This document shows, one piece after another, positions 1-9,116 of a stretch of DNA of 64,000 bases. The stretch comes from Limnohabitans sp. DM1 (lineage in GTDB: Bacteria > Pseudomonadota > Gammaproteobacteria > Burkholderiales > Burkholderiaceae_C), in contig NZ_CXOO01000010.1 of NCBI RefSeq assembly GCF_001269385.1, positions 310,001-374,000 on the forward strand, read 5' to 3'. Under the pieces are notes generated by a model that was not told the DNA's origin, searched no databases, and saw only the letters and a program-made list of their open reading frames with translations. Made by a program: the position numbers and the translations under genes. The stretch's first letter is position 1. Every line of letters begins with the position of its first letter.

Positions 1-206
1 ACCCACTGCAGGTAACGGGCACTGGCAGGCAGATTCAAACCGAGCTTTTCTTCCATCGCCGCCAAAGACTCGGGCGTGGCCGTCTCGCCCAGAATCACCT
101 GAGCGGCATTACCGGGCAGCAACTCCAGCACCGCAAACACGATGACCGAGGCCGCCAACAGCGTCACCATGAAGCTGCTCATTCGTTTGAGGAAAAATAA
201 GGACAC
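1..206 (-). CDS. ABC transporter permease, DppB/OppB-like (N-terminal part only)
   Basis: Only the first 68 codons are inside the window; the gene runs off the left edge. Translated from a GTG at 206 it gives a short basic start (LFFLKR), one clear hydrophobic segment (TLLAASVIVFAVLELLPG) and then a periplasmic-type stretch with EKLGLN. This is the usual N-terminus of the first permease subunit of dipeptide/oligopeptide ABC importers. The GTG has an AGG nine bases upstream; an in-frame ATG at 182 is the alternative start. It is divergent from the P1 peptidase gene, and peptide importers and P1 aminopeptidases are often neighbours. The family assignment rests on one membrane segment plus the LPG motif. 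Confidence 0.7.
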   Translation of the reverse strand, partial: MSLFFLKRMSSFMVTLLAASVIVFAVLELLPGNAAQVILGETATPESLAAMEEKLGLNLPASARYLQW

Positions 207-267
207 GCGTTCGCCTAAGATGAATGACCACACGGCAGCATAGCAACGGTACAAAACGAGCACGCCC

Positions 268-1287
268 ATGACATCTCAAAACATTGTAAACACTGCCCCC
301 GGCGCCATCGTGGATGTGCCAGGCCTGCAAGTCGGCCACTTTACCCACAGCCAGCGCCTGACCGGCTGCACCGTCGTGCTGGCCCCCGATGGCGCCGTCG
401 GTGCTGTGGATGTCCGGGGCGCCGCACCCGGCACCCGCGAAACCGATTTGCTGGACCCTGCCAATCTGGTCGAAAGGGTGCACGCCGTCTTGCTCAGCGG
501 CGGCAGCGCCTTTGGGCTCGACGCCGCCAGCGGCGTGATGCGCTGGCTGGACGAACACCACATCGGTTTTGAGACGCCCTTTGGTCGGGTGCCGATCGTG
601 CCTGCGGCGGTGCTCTTTGATCTGCCTGTGGTCAGGCCAGGCGACATCCCCCACATTCGCCCCGACGCCGCCGCCGGTTATGCCGCCTGCCAAGCCGCCA
701 GCTCAGGGCCACCCGCCGCAGGCAATGTGGGCGCAGGGGCAGGCGCCAGCGTGGGCAAACTGTTTGGCATGGGCCGCGCCATGAAAGGCGGCATGGGTCA
801 CGCCAGCGTGCGCGTGGGGCCGTGGGTGGTGGGCGCCCTGATCGCCTGCAATGCGGTCGGTGACGTGATCGACCCCAGCAGCGGCCAGATCCTGGCAGGT
901 GCCAGGACGGCAGATGGTCAGCAATTACTTGACACGCAGCGCGCCTTGCTCTGTGGCGATTCTGGCAGCCGCCCCCTGCCCGGCACCAACACCACCATAG
1001 GTGTGGTGGGCACCAACGCCACCTTGACCAAAGCGCAGACCCAGCGCCTGGCCATCAGTGCACACGACGGCCTGGCCAGAAGCATCCGCCCGGCGCACAC
1101 CACCCTGGACGGCGACACCCTCTTTGCCCTGGCCACCTGCACCGAAAACCAGCCCGCCGACCTGATGCTGCTGACCGTCATGGCCGCGCAAGCCACCGCA
1201 CTGGCCACGCTTGATGCGATACACCATGCGCAAGGCGTTCAAACCACCCTGGGGTATTTGCCAAGCGCACTGGAGATGCGCGCTTGA
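268..1287 (+). CDS. P1 family (S58, DmpA-like) aminopeptidase/hydrolase
   Basis: This 339-residue protein belongs to the DmpA/NylC/BapA family of self-processing N-terminal nucleophile hydrolases, which cleave small peptides or amides. Visible family blocks are VDVPGLQVGHFTH near residue 16, LLSGGSAFGLDAASGV near 75, GNVGAGAGA near 152 and NTTIGVVGTNATLTK at 241. By analogy with NylC, the chain would be cut between Asn241 and Thr242, and Thr242 would be the nucleophile. No signal peptide is seen, so it is probably cytoplasmic. The neighbouring divergent peptide-type permease suggests use of imported peptides or amides, which is inference. The length is normal for the family. Confidence 0.88.
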   Translation: MTSQNIVNTAPGAIVDVPGLQVGHFTHSQRLTGCTVVLAPDGAVGAVDVRGAAPGTRETDLLDPANLVERVHAVLLSGGSAFGLDAASGVMRWLDEHHIGFETPFGRVPIVPAAVLFDLPVVRPGDIPHIRPDAAAGYAACQAASSGPPAAGNVGAGAGASVGKLFGMGRAMKGGMGHASVRVGPWVVGALIACNAVGDVIDPSSGQILAGARTADGQQLLDTQRALLCGDSGSRPLPGTNTTIGVVGTNATLTKAQTQRLAISAHDGLARSIRPAHTTLDGDTLFALATCTENQPADLMLLTVMAAQATALATLDAIHHAQGVQTTLGYLPSALEMRA

Positions 1288-1316
1288 ATACATCGCCGTG
1301 ACACCCGTTCAAACAA

Positions 1317-2630
1317 CTAGCTTTGCGCCCCTTCATCCTCTTGCTTGCGGCGCTGTCCCAACACCTTGTCAATGCGCCGCCCATCCAGATCGACCACTTC
1401 AAACACCCATTCGTCGATCTCGATTTTTTGGCCCGTCACAGGCAATTGCCCCAAAACATACATGAGCACACCAGCCAGTGTGTTGTAACGGTTCTTGTCT
1501 TCGGCTGGCAATTCCTTGATGTCCAGGCGCGCTTTGAGTTCATTGACAGGCATCAGGCCGTCCAGCAGCCAACTGCCGTCCGAACGCTCTGTGGCCCAGG
1601 CTTCGGTTTGGGTTTCGGGTTTGAGTTCGCCGGTAATGGCTTCCAGCAAATCCAGGGGCGTGAGCAAGCCCTGAACTTCGCCATATTCATCCACCACAAA
1701 GAGCATGCGGCTGGATTTGTCACGCATTTGTTCCAGCAACTCCATGCCAGACAAGGTTTCGGGCACAAAGTGGGCCGATTGGGCGTAGCGTTCAATCGCA
1801 TGACCGTCAGCCAAAGGCAAGGCCAACAGGTGCGACAAGCTGATGACCCCCACCACATGCCCCAAACCTTCGCGACACACGGGATACCAGGAGTGGTTGC
1901 CCTGCTGGCGCATCTGGTTGATGCGGTCCATGGCCTGCTGAGGCGTGAGGCCTGCTTCGAGCCACTGGATGTCACTGCGCGGCGTCATCATTGACGTCAG
2001 AGCGCGGTCATCCAGATGGAACACATTGCGCACCATCTGGTGCTCGTGCTCCTCGATCAACCCGGCATCGACGCCCTCTTCAAGACTGGCGGTGATTTCT
2101 TCTTCGGTCACGGCCCGGCTGCCCTGGCTGTCGATGCGCATGAGCTTGAGCATGCCTTGGGTGGACAGCGACAAGAGCTTGACAAACGGCCCGGCCGCTT
2201 TGGCCAGCCAGGCCATGGGCCGCGCCACAAGCCGCGCCACCGCTTCAGGATAAAGCTGCCCAATGCGCTTAGGCACCAGTTCGCCAAAAATGATGGTGGT
2301 GAAGGTGATGAGGGTCACAACTATCGCCGTGGCAGTGATGCCCGCCACCGACTCCGTCAAGCCCCAGCCCCCCAGTTTGGCGGCCAGGCTGGCACTGAAA
2401 GCGGCCTCACCCACAATGCCGTTGAGCACGCCAATGGACGTGATGCCCACCTGCACTGTCGACAAAAACTGCGTGGGTTCCTGGAGCAACTCAATAGCGG
2501 CATGGGCGCCTTTATCACCCGCCTCATCCATGGCCGCAAGACGGGCCTTGCGGCTGGAAGCCAGCGCCAGTTCAGACATGGCGAACACCCCATTGAGCAG
2601 GGTGAGAAAAACAATCAATAAAAAATCCAT
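1317..2630 (-). CDS. CNNM/CBS/CorC_HlyC domain membrane protein (hemolysin C/CorC family)
   Basis: A 437-residue inner-membrane protein. Residues 1-190 form the CNNM (DUF21) domain with about four hydrophobic helices, beginning MDFLLIVFLTLLNGVFAMSE. Two CBS motifs follow (about 205-330, including MMTPRSDIQWLE and the LFVVDEYGEVQGLLT stretch). The last 80 residues are the CorC_HlyC domain. Related proteins are linked to Mg2+/Co2+ efflux or ion homeostasis; 'hemolysin' is a historical label. I chose the ATG at 2630 because the hydrophobic N-terminus starts there; longer upstream extensions are not conserved-looking. It is divergent from apaH with about 105 bp between starts. Confidence 0.85.
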   Translation of the reverse strand: MDFLLIVFLTLLNGVFAMSELALASSRKARLAAMDEAGDKGAHAAIELLQEPTQFLSTVQVGITSIGVLNGIVGEAAFSASLAAKLGGWGLTESVAGITATAIVVTLITFTTIIFGELVPKRIGQLYPEAVARLVARPMAWLAKAAGPFVKLLSLSTQGMLKLMRIDSQGSRAVTEEEITASLEEGVDAGLIEEHEHQMVRNVFHLDDRALTSMMTPRSDIQWLEAGLTPQQAMDRINQMRQQGNHSWYPVCREGLGHVVGVISLSHLLALPLADGHAIERYAQSAHFVPETLSGMELLEQMRDKSSRMLFVVDEYGEVQGLLTPLDLLEAITGELKPETQTEAWATERSDGSWLLDGLMPVNELKARLDIKELPAEDKNRYNTLAGVLMYVLGQLPVTGQKIEIDEWVFEVVDLDGRRIDKVLGQRRKQEDEGAQS

Positions 2631-2735
2631 GGGCACCATTGTGCCAAGGATGTTTGGCCCGCCCGTGCAACTTGCATGGCAACACCCTATGGGGGGCGAG
2701 CAATCATCCCGCACAATCGGGCACCAGAGGTGAAC

Positions 2736-3563
2736 ATGTCAAATTATTGGGTGGGCGATATTCAGGGTTGCAATGCGCCCTTGGGCCGCTTGTTGGAACA
2801 AGTCGATTTTTCGCCAAGTCGCGACACCTTGTATGTGCTGGGCGATTTGGTCAACCGTGGACCCGACTCGGCGGGCGTGCTGCGCCGCTTGATGGACTTG
2901 GGCACAGCGGTGCACTGTGTGCTGGGCAACCATGACTTGCATTTGCTGGCTGTGGCCGCCGGTGCGGGTCGCCTCAAGCCCGGGGACACACTGGACGACA
3001 TCTTGCAAGCGCCAGACCGCACGGCCATGCTCGATTGGCTGCGCCACCAGCGCATGGCCATCCAGGCGCACGATGTACTGATGGTGCACGCAGGCGTGCT
3101 GCCCAGCTGGTCTGCCCAGCAAACCCTGGCCTTGGCCGCCGAGGTGGAGTGTGTGCTGCGCGGGCCAGATCTGCCGGACTTTTTGCATCAGATGTATGGC
3201 AATGCGCCTGCTGCCTGGCGGGATGATTTGGCGGGAATGGATCGCTTGCGGGTGATTGTCAATGCGCTCACCCGCTTGCGTTTTTGTTCGGCCGATGGGG
3301 TGATGGAATTCGCCGCCAAAGAAGGTGCCCATGCAGCCCCCGAAGGTTTCATGCCCTGGTTTAATGTGCCCGGACGCCAAACCGCCGATGGGGTCGTGGC
3401 TTTTGGACACTGGTCCACTCTGGGAGGGCTGCAACGCCCGGACGTTTGGGCCTTGGACACGGGCTGCGTGTGGGGCGGTTGCCTGAGCGCCATGCGCCTG
3501 TCGGATACCGGGCTTCACGAGGTGATCCAGGTGAAATGCGAACCAGCCCAGCGGCCGGGCTGA
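2736..3563 (+). CDS. apaH: Symmetrical bis(5'-nucleosyl)-tetraphosphatase
   Basis: A 275-residue metallophosphatase that splits Ap4A into two ADP. The phosphoesterase signatures are in order: GDIQG at 7-11, GDLVNRGP at 36-43 and GNHD at 64-67. Further on come VHAGVLP and a C-terminal FGHWS/DTGCVWGG segment typical of ApaH. The start was placed at the ATG at 2736, preceded by an AGAGGTGAAC ribosome site; the in-frame extension upstream has no family similarity. The length matches the family. Confidence 0.95.
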   Translation: MSNYWVGDIQGCNAPLGRLLEQVDFSPSRDTLYVLGDLVNRGPDSAGVLRRLMDLGTAVHCVLGNHDLHLLAVAAGAGRLKPGDTLDDILQAPDRTAMLDWLRHQRMAIQAHDVLMVHAGVLPSWSAQQTLALAAEVECVLRGPDLPDFLHQMYGNAPAAWRDDLAGMDRLRVIVNALTRLRFCSADGVMEFAAKEGAHAAPEGFMPWFNVPGRQTADGVVAFGHWSTLGGLQRPDVWALDTGCVWGGCLSAMRLSDTGLHEVIQVKCEPAQRPG

Positions 3564-3598
3564 TCCCATGGGCGCAAGACCCAGCACCTGAATGCGCG

Positions 3599-4237
3599 TT
3601 AATCAGCGGGTTTGAGGAGCACCACCAAGGCCCCCGCACCGCCTTCTGCAGGTTTGGCCTGAACGAAGGCCATGACCTGATTTTTTTGGACCAGCCAGCT
3701 GTGCACTTTGGATTTGAGCACCGGCGTTTTACCGGGCGAGCCCAGGCCTTTGCCGTGCACCACGCGCAGGCAGCGCAGACCTTGACGGTGTGCCAGTCGG
3801 ATGAAATCGGCCAGCGCCAGTCGGGCTTCGTCGCTGCGCAGGCCGTGCAGATCAATTTCTCGCTGAATGGACCAGTCACCTTTGCGCAGTTTGTGGGTCA
3901 CATCGCGACCAATGCCCGGCCTGCGAAAGCTCAGCGCGTCATCGGTGTCCAGCAAGGTACTGGCATCAAATTCATCACTGAGCGAATCACGCAAGACCGC
4001 TTTTTCGTCTTTTTGCCGCTGCGAAGCCACCGGCGCCGGTGCAGGCGGTGAGATGCTGACGGGTTCGGGATGGGAGATGCGCTGGACCACCCCCACGGCG
4101 CGCGCAAACAAATTGCTCTCGGCCTCTCGTTGACGGGCAGCCGCCGCCTGCGCGGCAGCTTGGGCTTGCGCTTGTGCGTGGGCATCGGCCAGCTTTTTCT
4201 GGACCTGTTTGAGGTCTTGCAGCGAGTTGAGTTTCAC
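3599..4237 (-). CDS. Smr domain protein
   Basis: 212 residues. The N-terminal half is a long Ala/Gln/Lys-rich, probably helical region (about 5-45) followed by a Pro-rich linker. The C-terminal half is a Small MutS-Related domain with the two hallmark motifs EIDLHGLR (128-134) and HGKGLGS (161-167). Smr domains are nucleases or nucleic-acid-binding modules; stand-alone versions in proteobacteria are implicated in RNA cleavage or ribosome rescue. It ends 35 bp from the convergent apaH stop. The specific role is not determinable here. Confidence 0.88.
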   Translation of the reverse strand: MKLNSLQDLKQVQKKLADAHAQAQAQAAAQAAAARQREAESNLFARAVGVVQRISHPEPVSISPPAPAPVASQRQKDEKAVLRDSLSDEFDASTLLDTDDALSFRRPGIGRDVTHKLRKGDWSIQREIDLHGLRSDEARLALADFIRLAHRQGLRCLRVVHGKGLGSPGKTPVLKSKVHSWLVQKNQVMAFVQAKPAEGGAGALVVLLKPAD

Positions 4238-4272
4238 AAGGTGTCCCGTTCCATGAAAATGTGACCCACCGC

Positions 4273-4677
4273 TCAGACGCCGCGATTGCGCATCCAGTCG
4301 GCAGTCTGGAAAAAGCTTTTCTTCAGACGATCACGCAGCACGGGGTCGACTTGCACTTCGCCCATGGCCTGGTCCATGCAAGCGAGCCATTGGTCTCTCT
4401 CCTCAATGCCAATGGAAAAGGGCATGTGGCGCATGCGCAAGCGGGGATGACCAAAGCGCTCAATATACAGATCCGGGCCACCCAGCCAGCCGCACAAGAA
4501 CATGAACAATTTGTCGCGGGCACCCTGCAAGGAACTGCCGTGGCTGTCGCGCAAAGCCTGGTAATTGGGCTCCAGGTCCATCAGGTCATAAAAACGCTCC
4601 ACGAGCGCACGCACCTGAGCCTCACCCCCGATCCACTCAAAGGGGGTGTCAAATGGTGGTTTTTCTTCAATCTGCAT
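4273..4677 (-). CDS. Group II truncated hemoglobin
   Basis: 134 residues, the size of trHb2/YjbI-type globins. The FGHPRLRMRHMPFSI block contains the proximal haem histidine (His84). The downstream RDQWLACM carries a Trp (Trp97) at the position characteristic of group II. The N-terminal segment with RALVERFYDLM matches helices A-B. Such proteins bind O2 or NO and are usually linked to oxidative or nitrosative stress. It lies 36 bp from the Smr gene and could be co-transcribed with it; there is no other functional context. Confidence 0.88.
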   Translation of the reverse strand: MQIEEKPPFDTPFEWIGGEAQVRALVERFYDLMDLEPNYQALRDSHGSSLQGARDKLFMFLCGWLGGPDLYIERFGHPRLRMRHMPFSIGIEERDQWLACMDQAMGEVQVDPVLRDRLKKSFFQTADWMRNRGV

Positions 4678-4702
4678 AGGCTTGTATTGTGACGTGACTG
4701 GT

Positions 4703-7222
4703 TCAATCGGCAGCTTGGCGCAACGTGTGCATGACGGGCTGACGCAAGACCCCGGACAAACTCAGGCTGCCTGCCGCCCAAGCCAGCACAGCTCCCAGCA
4801 CACCGCCAAGCAGCGGCGCCCACAATGGCGGCTGCCAGGCAAATTCAAACACATAACGCGCCAAAGCCCAGCCCACCACCAGCGCCATGCTGCTGGCCAT
4901 GAAACCCGCCAACCAGCCAATGCCCAAAAGTTCGGTGCGCTGCACCTGCGCCAGCAAGGCGCGCCCGGCGCCCAGCGCCCGCATGATGGCGTACTCACGT
5001 TCACGCGCCTGTCGGCTCGCGCCCACAGCGGCCAGCAAGACCATCAGGCCCGCAGCCAGGGTGAAGGCAAACAGGAACTCCACAGCGCGGATGACCTGAT
5101 CCATCACCCGCTGAATCTGGCCCAGGGTGCTGCGCAGGTCCACACTGGTGATGTTGGGGAAGCGACTCACCAAGGCGTTTTCAAAACCTGGTGCGCCTTC
5201 AGGGGTGCGAAAAGCCGCCATATAGGTCATGGGCAAATCGGGCATATTGGCCACCGGAAAGAGCATGAAAAAATTGGCCCGCATCGAAGACCAGTCGACC
5301 TTGCGCAGCGAAGTGATGCGGGCTTCGCGCACTTGCCCGGCGATGTCAAAACGCAATTGATCCCCCAGCTTCAGGCCCAGGGTCTGGGCAATTCCCGACT
5401 CCACGCTGACGCCGTCGGCTTCCTCCGCCACCCAGCGCCCGCTTGTCAATGCGTTGTGGCCCGGTAAATCGGCCGTGTGCGAGAGATTGATTTCCCGGTC
5501 AATCAGGCGTTTGGCGCGATCCTCCACAAAATCACCCGGCCCCACGTCTCGACCGTTGATGGCCACCAGACGCCCCCGGATCATCGGAAACCAATCGGGC
5601 GACTGCACCCCGGCATTTTGCAAATGGGCCAAAAAGTCCTGCGCCTGCTCGGGCTGGACATTGATGACGAAACGGTCGGGGGCGTTGGCCGGTGTGGCCT
5701 GGCGCCAGCTGCCCACCAGATCGGTGCGCAGTAAAACCAGCAAAGCCAACGCCAGCAAACCCACCGACAAGGCACTGACCTGCACCACCGCAAACACCGG
5801 CCGGGCCGCCACTTGGCGCGTGGCCAGGCGCAACCAGCGCGGTGCTTGCTCGCCAGGCACCGCACGGCGCAGCAGCCAAAGCGCCGCGGCGGCCAGGCCC
5901 GCAAACACCAGCAAGGCCACGGCAAATCCACCCACGGTGATCAGGCCCAGCGTCAAGTTGCGACTGACCATGAGCAGCGTGGCCGCAAAACCCAGCAAAC
6001 CCATGACCAGCACCAGGCCCGAGCGCACTTGCAACTGACCCAAATCGCGCCGAATGACCCGCAGGGGTGGCACCTGCGCCAATTGCAAAACGGGCGGCAG
6101 GCCAAATGCGACCAGCAAGGTCAGGCCCATGGCCAATCCCATGAGCACAGGCTGCGCCGAAGGCGCGGGCAACTGGGCATCCACCAGCCCCGCCAGCAGC
6201 TGCACAAACACCAAATGCACGCCATAGCCCGCCAGCACGCCCAAGGCGCTGGCCAGCAGCCCCGCGCCCAAGAACTCCAGCCCGTAACTCAAGGTGAGTG
6301 TGCGCTGGCTTTGACCCAAAACCCGCAGCAAAGCACAGGCATCGAGCTGCCGCTCAGCATAGCTGCGGGCCGCCAGGGCCACCGCCACCGCGCACAAGAG
6401 CGCCGCAAGCAAGGCCACCAAATTCAAAAACTGCGAAGCACGGTCCAGGGTCTGGCGCATTTCGGGGCGACCACTGTCCAGGGACTCGATCTGCACGCCG
6501 TGCACCCGAGATGACTCCAGCTCGGAGCGGGCCCACTGCACAAAGCTCTCGGAAGATGCTGCATCGCCCGCCACCGCCATGCGCCAGGTGATGCGACTGG
6601 CCGGTTGCACCAGCCCCGTCGCGGCCAAATCGGCCGCATTCATCATGACCCGGGGGGCAAAACTCATGAAACCCGCACCCCGGTCGGGCTCACGCACGAT
6701 GGTGGCGACAATGCGAAAGCTGCGTTCCCCCAGGCCAATCATCTGTCCGGTTTGCAGGCTCAGGGCTTCCAGCACTGCCGGGTCCACCCACACTTCACCC
6801 GAAGCTGGAAGCGCAGGCGGTGTCGCTGCAGGCGACAGATCAAGTCGGCCACGCAGGGGGTAACCCGATTCCACCGCCTTCAAGGCCACCAGACGGCTGG
6901 CCCCGCCTTGCTCGGCCAGTGCGCGGGCCATGGTGGGAAAGCTGATATTGGTGTTGGTCACCAGCCCTAGTTTTTGAGCCTGCTGCACAAACGCCGTAGG
7001 GGTGGCCTGGTCACTGACCACCACCGCATCACCCCCCAGCAATTGACGGGCGTCGCGCCACAAGCCGTTTTGCAGGCGGTCGGCCAAAAACCCGACCGCC
7101 GTCAGTGCCGCCACGGCCAGGGTGACCGAGAGCATCAAAAGCCGCAGTTCACCCGCCCGCAAGTCACGCCACAACTGGCGCCCACCGAGACGAAGACCGT
7201 GCATCCATCCTTGTTGATTCAT
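4703..7222 (-). CDS. Large FtsX-type ABC transporter permease (YbbP-like)
   Basis: An 839-residue inner-membrane protein with two FtsX-like permease modules. An N-terminal membrane helix (about 28-48) is followed by a large extracytoplasmic domain, helices near 260-440, a second extracytoplasmic domain and three C-terminal helices. The size and two-module layout match YbbP-type permeases, which work with a separate LolD/YbbA-like ATPase in lipoprotein or outer-membrane related export. No ATPase gene is next to it in the window, so its partner must be encoded elsewhere. The start ATG at 7222 fits the basic MNQQGWMHGLRLGGRQLWRD leader. Confidence 0.82.
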   Translation of the reverse strand: MNQQGWMHGLRLGGRQLWRDLRAGELRLLMLSVTLAVAALTAVGFLADRLQNGLWRDARQLLGGDAVVVSDQATPTAFVQQAQKLGLVTNTNISFPTMARALAEQGGASRLVALKAVESGYPLRGRLDLSPAATPPALPASGEVWVDPAVLEALSLQTGQMIGLGERSFRIVATIVREPDRGAGFMSFAPRVMMNAADLAATGLVQPASRITWRMAVAGDAASSESFVQWARSELESSRVHGVQIESLDSGRPEMRQTLDRASQFLNLVALLAALLCAVAVALAARSYAERQLDACALLRVLGQSQRTLTLSYGLEFLGAGLLASALGVLAGYGVHLVFVQLLAGLVDAQLPAPSAQPVLMGLAMGLTLLVAFGLPPVLQLAQVPPLRVIRRDLGQLQVRSGLVLVMGLLGFAATLLMVSRNLTLGLITVGGFAVALLVFAGLAAAALWLLRRAVPGEQAPRWLRLATRQVAARPVFAVVQVSALSVGLLALALLVLLRTDLVGSWRQATPANAPDRFVINVQPEQAQDFLAHLQNAGVQSPDWFPMIRGRLVAINGRDVGPGDFVEDRAKRLIDREINLSHTADLPGHNALTSGRWVAEEADGVSVESGIAQTLGLKLGDQLRFDIAGQVREARITSLRKVDWSSMRANFFMLFPVANMPDLPMTYMAAFRTPEGAPGFENALVSRFPNITSVDLRSTLGQIQRVMDQVIRAVEFLFAFTLAAGLMVLLAAVGASRQAREREYAIMRALGAGRALLAQVQRTELLGIGWLAGFMASSMALVVGWALARYVFEFAWQPPLWAPLLGGVLGAVLAWAAGSLSLSGVLRQPVMHTLRQAAD

Positions 7223-7326
7223 GCCCTGACCTTACCGCACACGCAGAGGTCTTGTGAGGGCGGGGATTTTGACAAGATCAATGGGGCAGCACCGTGGCTT
7301 GGACATATTCAACCATCTACCACCCC

Positions 7327-7393
7327 AATTCCCTAATGCAATAGGCCGTACACTGGACATCAGTGAACGGCATTGGAAGATGTCTTGGTGGTG
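7327..7393. repeat. Left copy of the 67-bp direct repeat (att-like, decayed terminator copy)
   Basis: This 67-bp segment aligns without gaps to 9117-9183 at 53 of 67 positions by eye. The right copy is the last 8 bp of the tRNA(CAU) gene plus its terminator hairpin, so this left copy is a mutated duplicate of a tRNA 3' end and terminator. The hairpin arms here are damaged. It marks the left edge of the inserted segment. Confidence 0.65.
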
Positions 7394-7454
7394 TGTGTCC
7401 ATTGAAGGCCATCGGCGCAGGGCACAGCATCACCGGCCAAGCTAAGGAATACAC

Positions 7455-8500
7455 ATGAGAATGCAAACACTCCTTGCAGTGGAACTGCCCATCATTCAAG
7501 CGCCAATGGCTGGCGTGCAGGGCAGTGAACTGGCGATAGCCGTTTGCAACGCGGGTGGGCTCGGCTCGCTACCATGCGCCATGCTGAGCCCGGATGCAAT
7601 GCGCAAGGAACTGGCTGTCATCCGCATGCGCACAACGCGGCCCTTCAACGTCAATTTTTTCTGTCACTCACCGCCCGAGCCCAGCGCTGTTCGGGAGCAA
7701 GTCTGGAAGGCCGCACTGTTACCATACTTCGAAGAATTCGGGATTGATCCAACAACTGTGACTTCGGGCCCTGGCAGACATCCATTCAACGAGGACGCCG
7801 CCGACGTATTGGCCGAGTTCAGACCGGAAGTCGTCAGCTTTCACTTCGGGCTGCCTTCGGCCGAACTGCTCGCTCGGGTCCGCAGTTGGGGAAGCAAGAT
7901 CCTGTCTTCAGCGACCACTGTGAGCGAAGCACGTTGGCTTGAGGCACAAGGAGTCGATGCGATCATTGCGCAAGGGCTTGAAGCCGGTGGACATCGAGGG
8001 ATGTTCTTATCCGACGACCTCCAAACGCAAATCGGGACTTTCGCATTGCTGCCGCAGATTGTGAAGGCCGTCAAAGTGCCTGTCATCGCTGCAGGCGGAA
8101 TTGCCGATGCAAACGGCGTGGCAGCAGCATTGGCGCTGGGCGCAGTGGGTTTCAGGTCGGTACTGCATACATGCTCTGTCCAGAGGCGACCACCTCCACC
8201 CTGCACCGCGCGGCCATAAAGAGCAAAGAATCCGACCTGACGGCGCTGACGAATCTGTTTACCGGACGACCCGCCCGGGGAATCATGAATCGGATCATGC
8301 GGGAACTGGGCCCTATCAGTGCGGCCGCGCCTGCGTTTCCCCTGGCGACCTCTGCCATCGCACCTCTGCGGCAAGCGGCTGAAGCTCGCGGAATAAACGG
8401 TTTCTCACCACTATGGGCTGGACAAAACGCGTCTGGCTGCCGCGAGATACCGGCTGCGGCGCTTACTCGGCTACTCGCGGGCCTCCCAGCTGAAGCGTAA
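7455..8500 (+). pseudogene. Nitronate monooxygenase-like flavoprotein gene, disrupted by a -1 frameshift
   Basis: Two consecutive frames together make one 2-nitropropane dioxygenase/nitronate monooxygenase-like protein of about 348 residues. The first frame (7455-8150) has QAPMAG at 15-20, the FMN-phosphate motif GGHRG at 178-182 and VPVIAAGGIADANGVAAALALGA. At about 8150 one base is missing from what should be GGTGTTCAG. The protein then continues in the next frame as QVGTAYMLCPEA... through GIMNRIMREL to the stop at 8500. Both halves are conserved-looking, so this is either a recent mutation or a sequencing error. The start ATG has an AAGGAA site. Base composition looks less GC-rich than neighbours. 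It lies inside the tRNA-flanking insertion. Confidence 0.75.
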
Positions 8501-8570
8501 CCCCTGCATCGATCAGATGCACCAAGTTTTATCTCGAGGCTTGCGAAGCCCTTCTCTGCGCGTCGTGCGC

Positions 8571-9030
8571 GAGGACCTCAAAATCAAATGGTTCAGCAAC
8601 ACGATCAACAACAAAGTCTTGGCGCATGCGCGCTTGATGGATGGCAAGCTACTGCTGCTGCCTACCGAGGTGCTGGAGCGCTACAAATCTCTGACCAACA
8701 TTGAGCAAGGGTTTCGGTTGCTTTAGTTTGAGATCGAGATCGGCCCGTTGTTTCACAACTTGCCTAAGAGGATCCCGGCGCATGCAGCGATTTGTTTTAT
8801 GACACTCCCGATTATTTACCGAATAGTGCGCGCCAAACTGATTGAGGGACAAACCAAGCTGTTGCCCAACCCCAGAAGGTGCTGGACAAATTGCGGCGCA
8901 TTCAGCATCAGAAGATCAGTTTGAACAAAACACAGCCCGGCACGTGCCTGTCGACCATCACTCAAGAGCACAAAGCCATCTTGGTCACACTGAACATCAA
9001 AAACCCAAACGCAACCCCAAAATGCGCCTG
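8571..9030 (+). pseudogene. Transposase C-terminal remnant (IS1634/IS4-like family)
   Basis: Fragments resemble the C-terminal part of IS1634-family DDE transposases: EDLK near 8571, ARLMDGKLLL near 8630, ERYKSLTNIEQGF near 8677, then EIEIGPLFHNLPKRIPAHAAICFM (8730 onward) and LRRIQHQKISLN (8890 onward). The copy is dead: an in-frame TAG at 8724 interrupts it, a frameshift lies between about 8840 and 8880, and the N-terminal two thirds including the first catalytic Asp are absent. No terminal inverted repeats could be seen. It indicates past IS activity inside the insertion. Confidence 0.7.
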
Positions 9031-9116
9031 TTGTAGCGGAGCGTTTGCAACGCACCCCTATACAAATCAATAAATTACGTCGTTAACTGTCGAACTCGGG
9101 TAGTAGATAGAACAGC

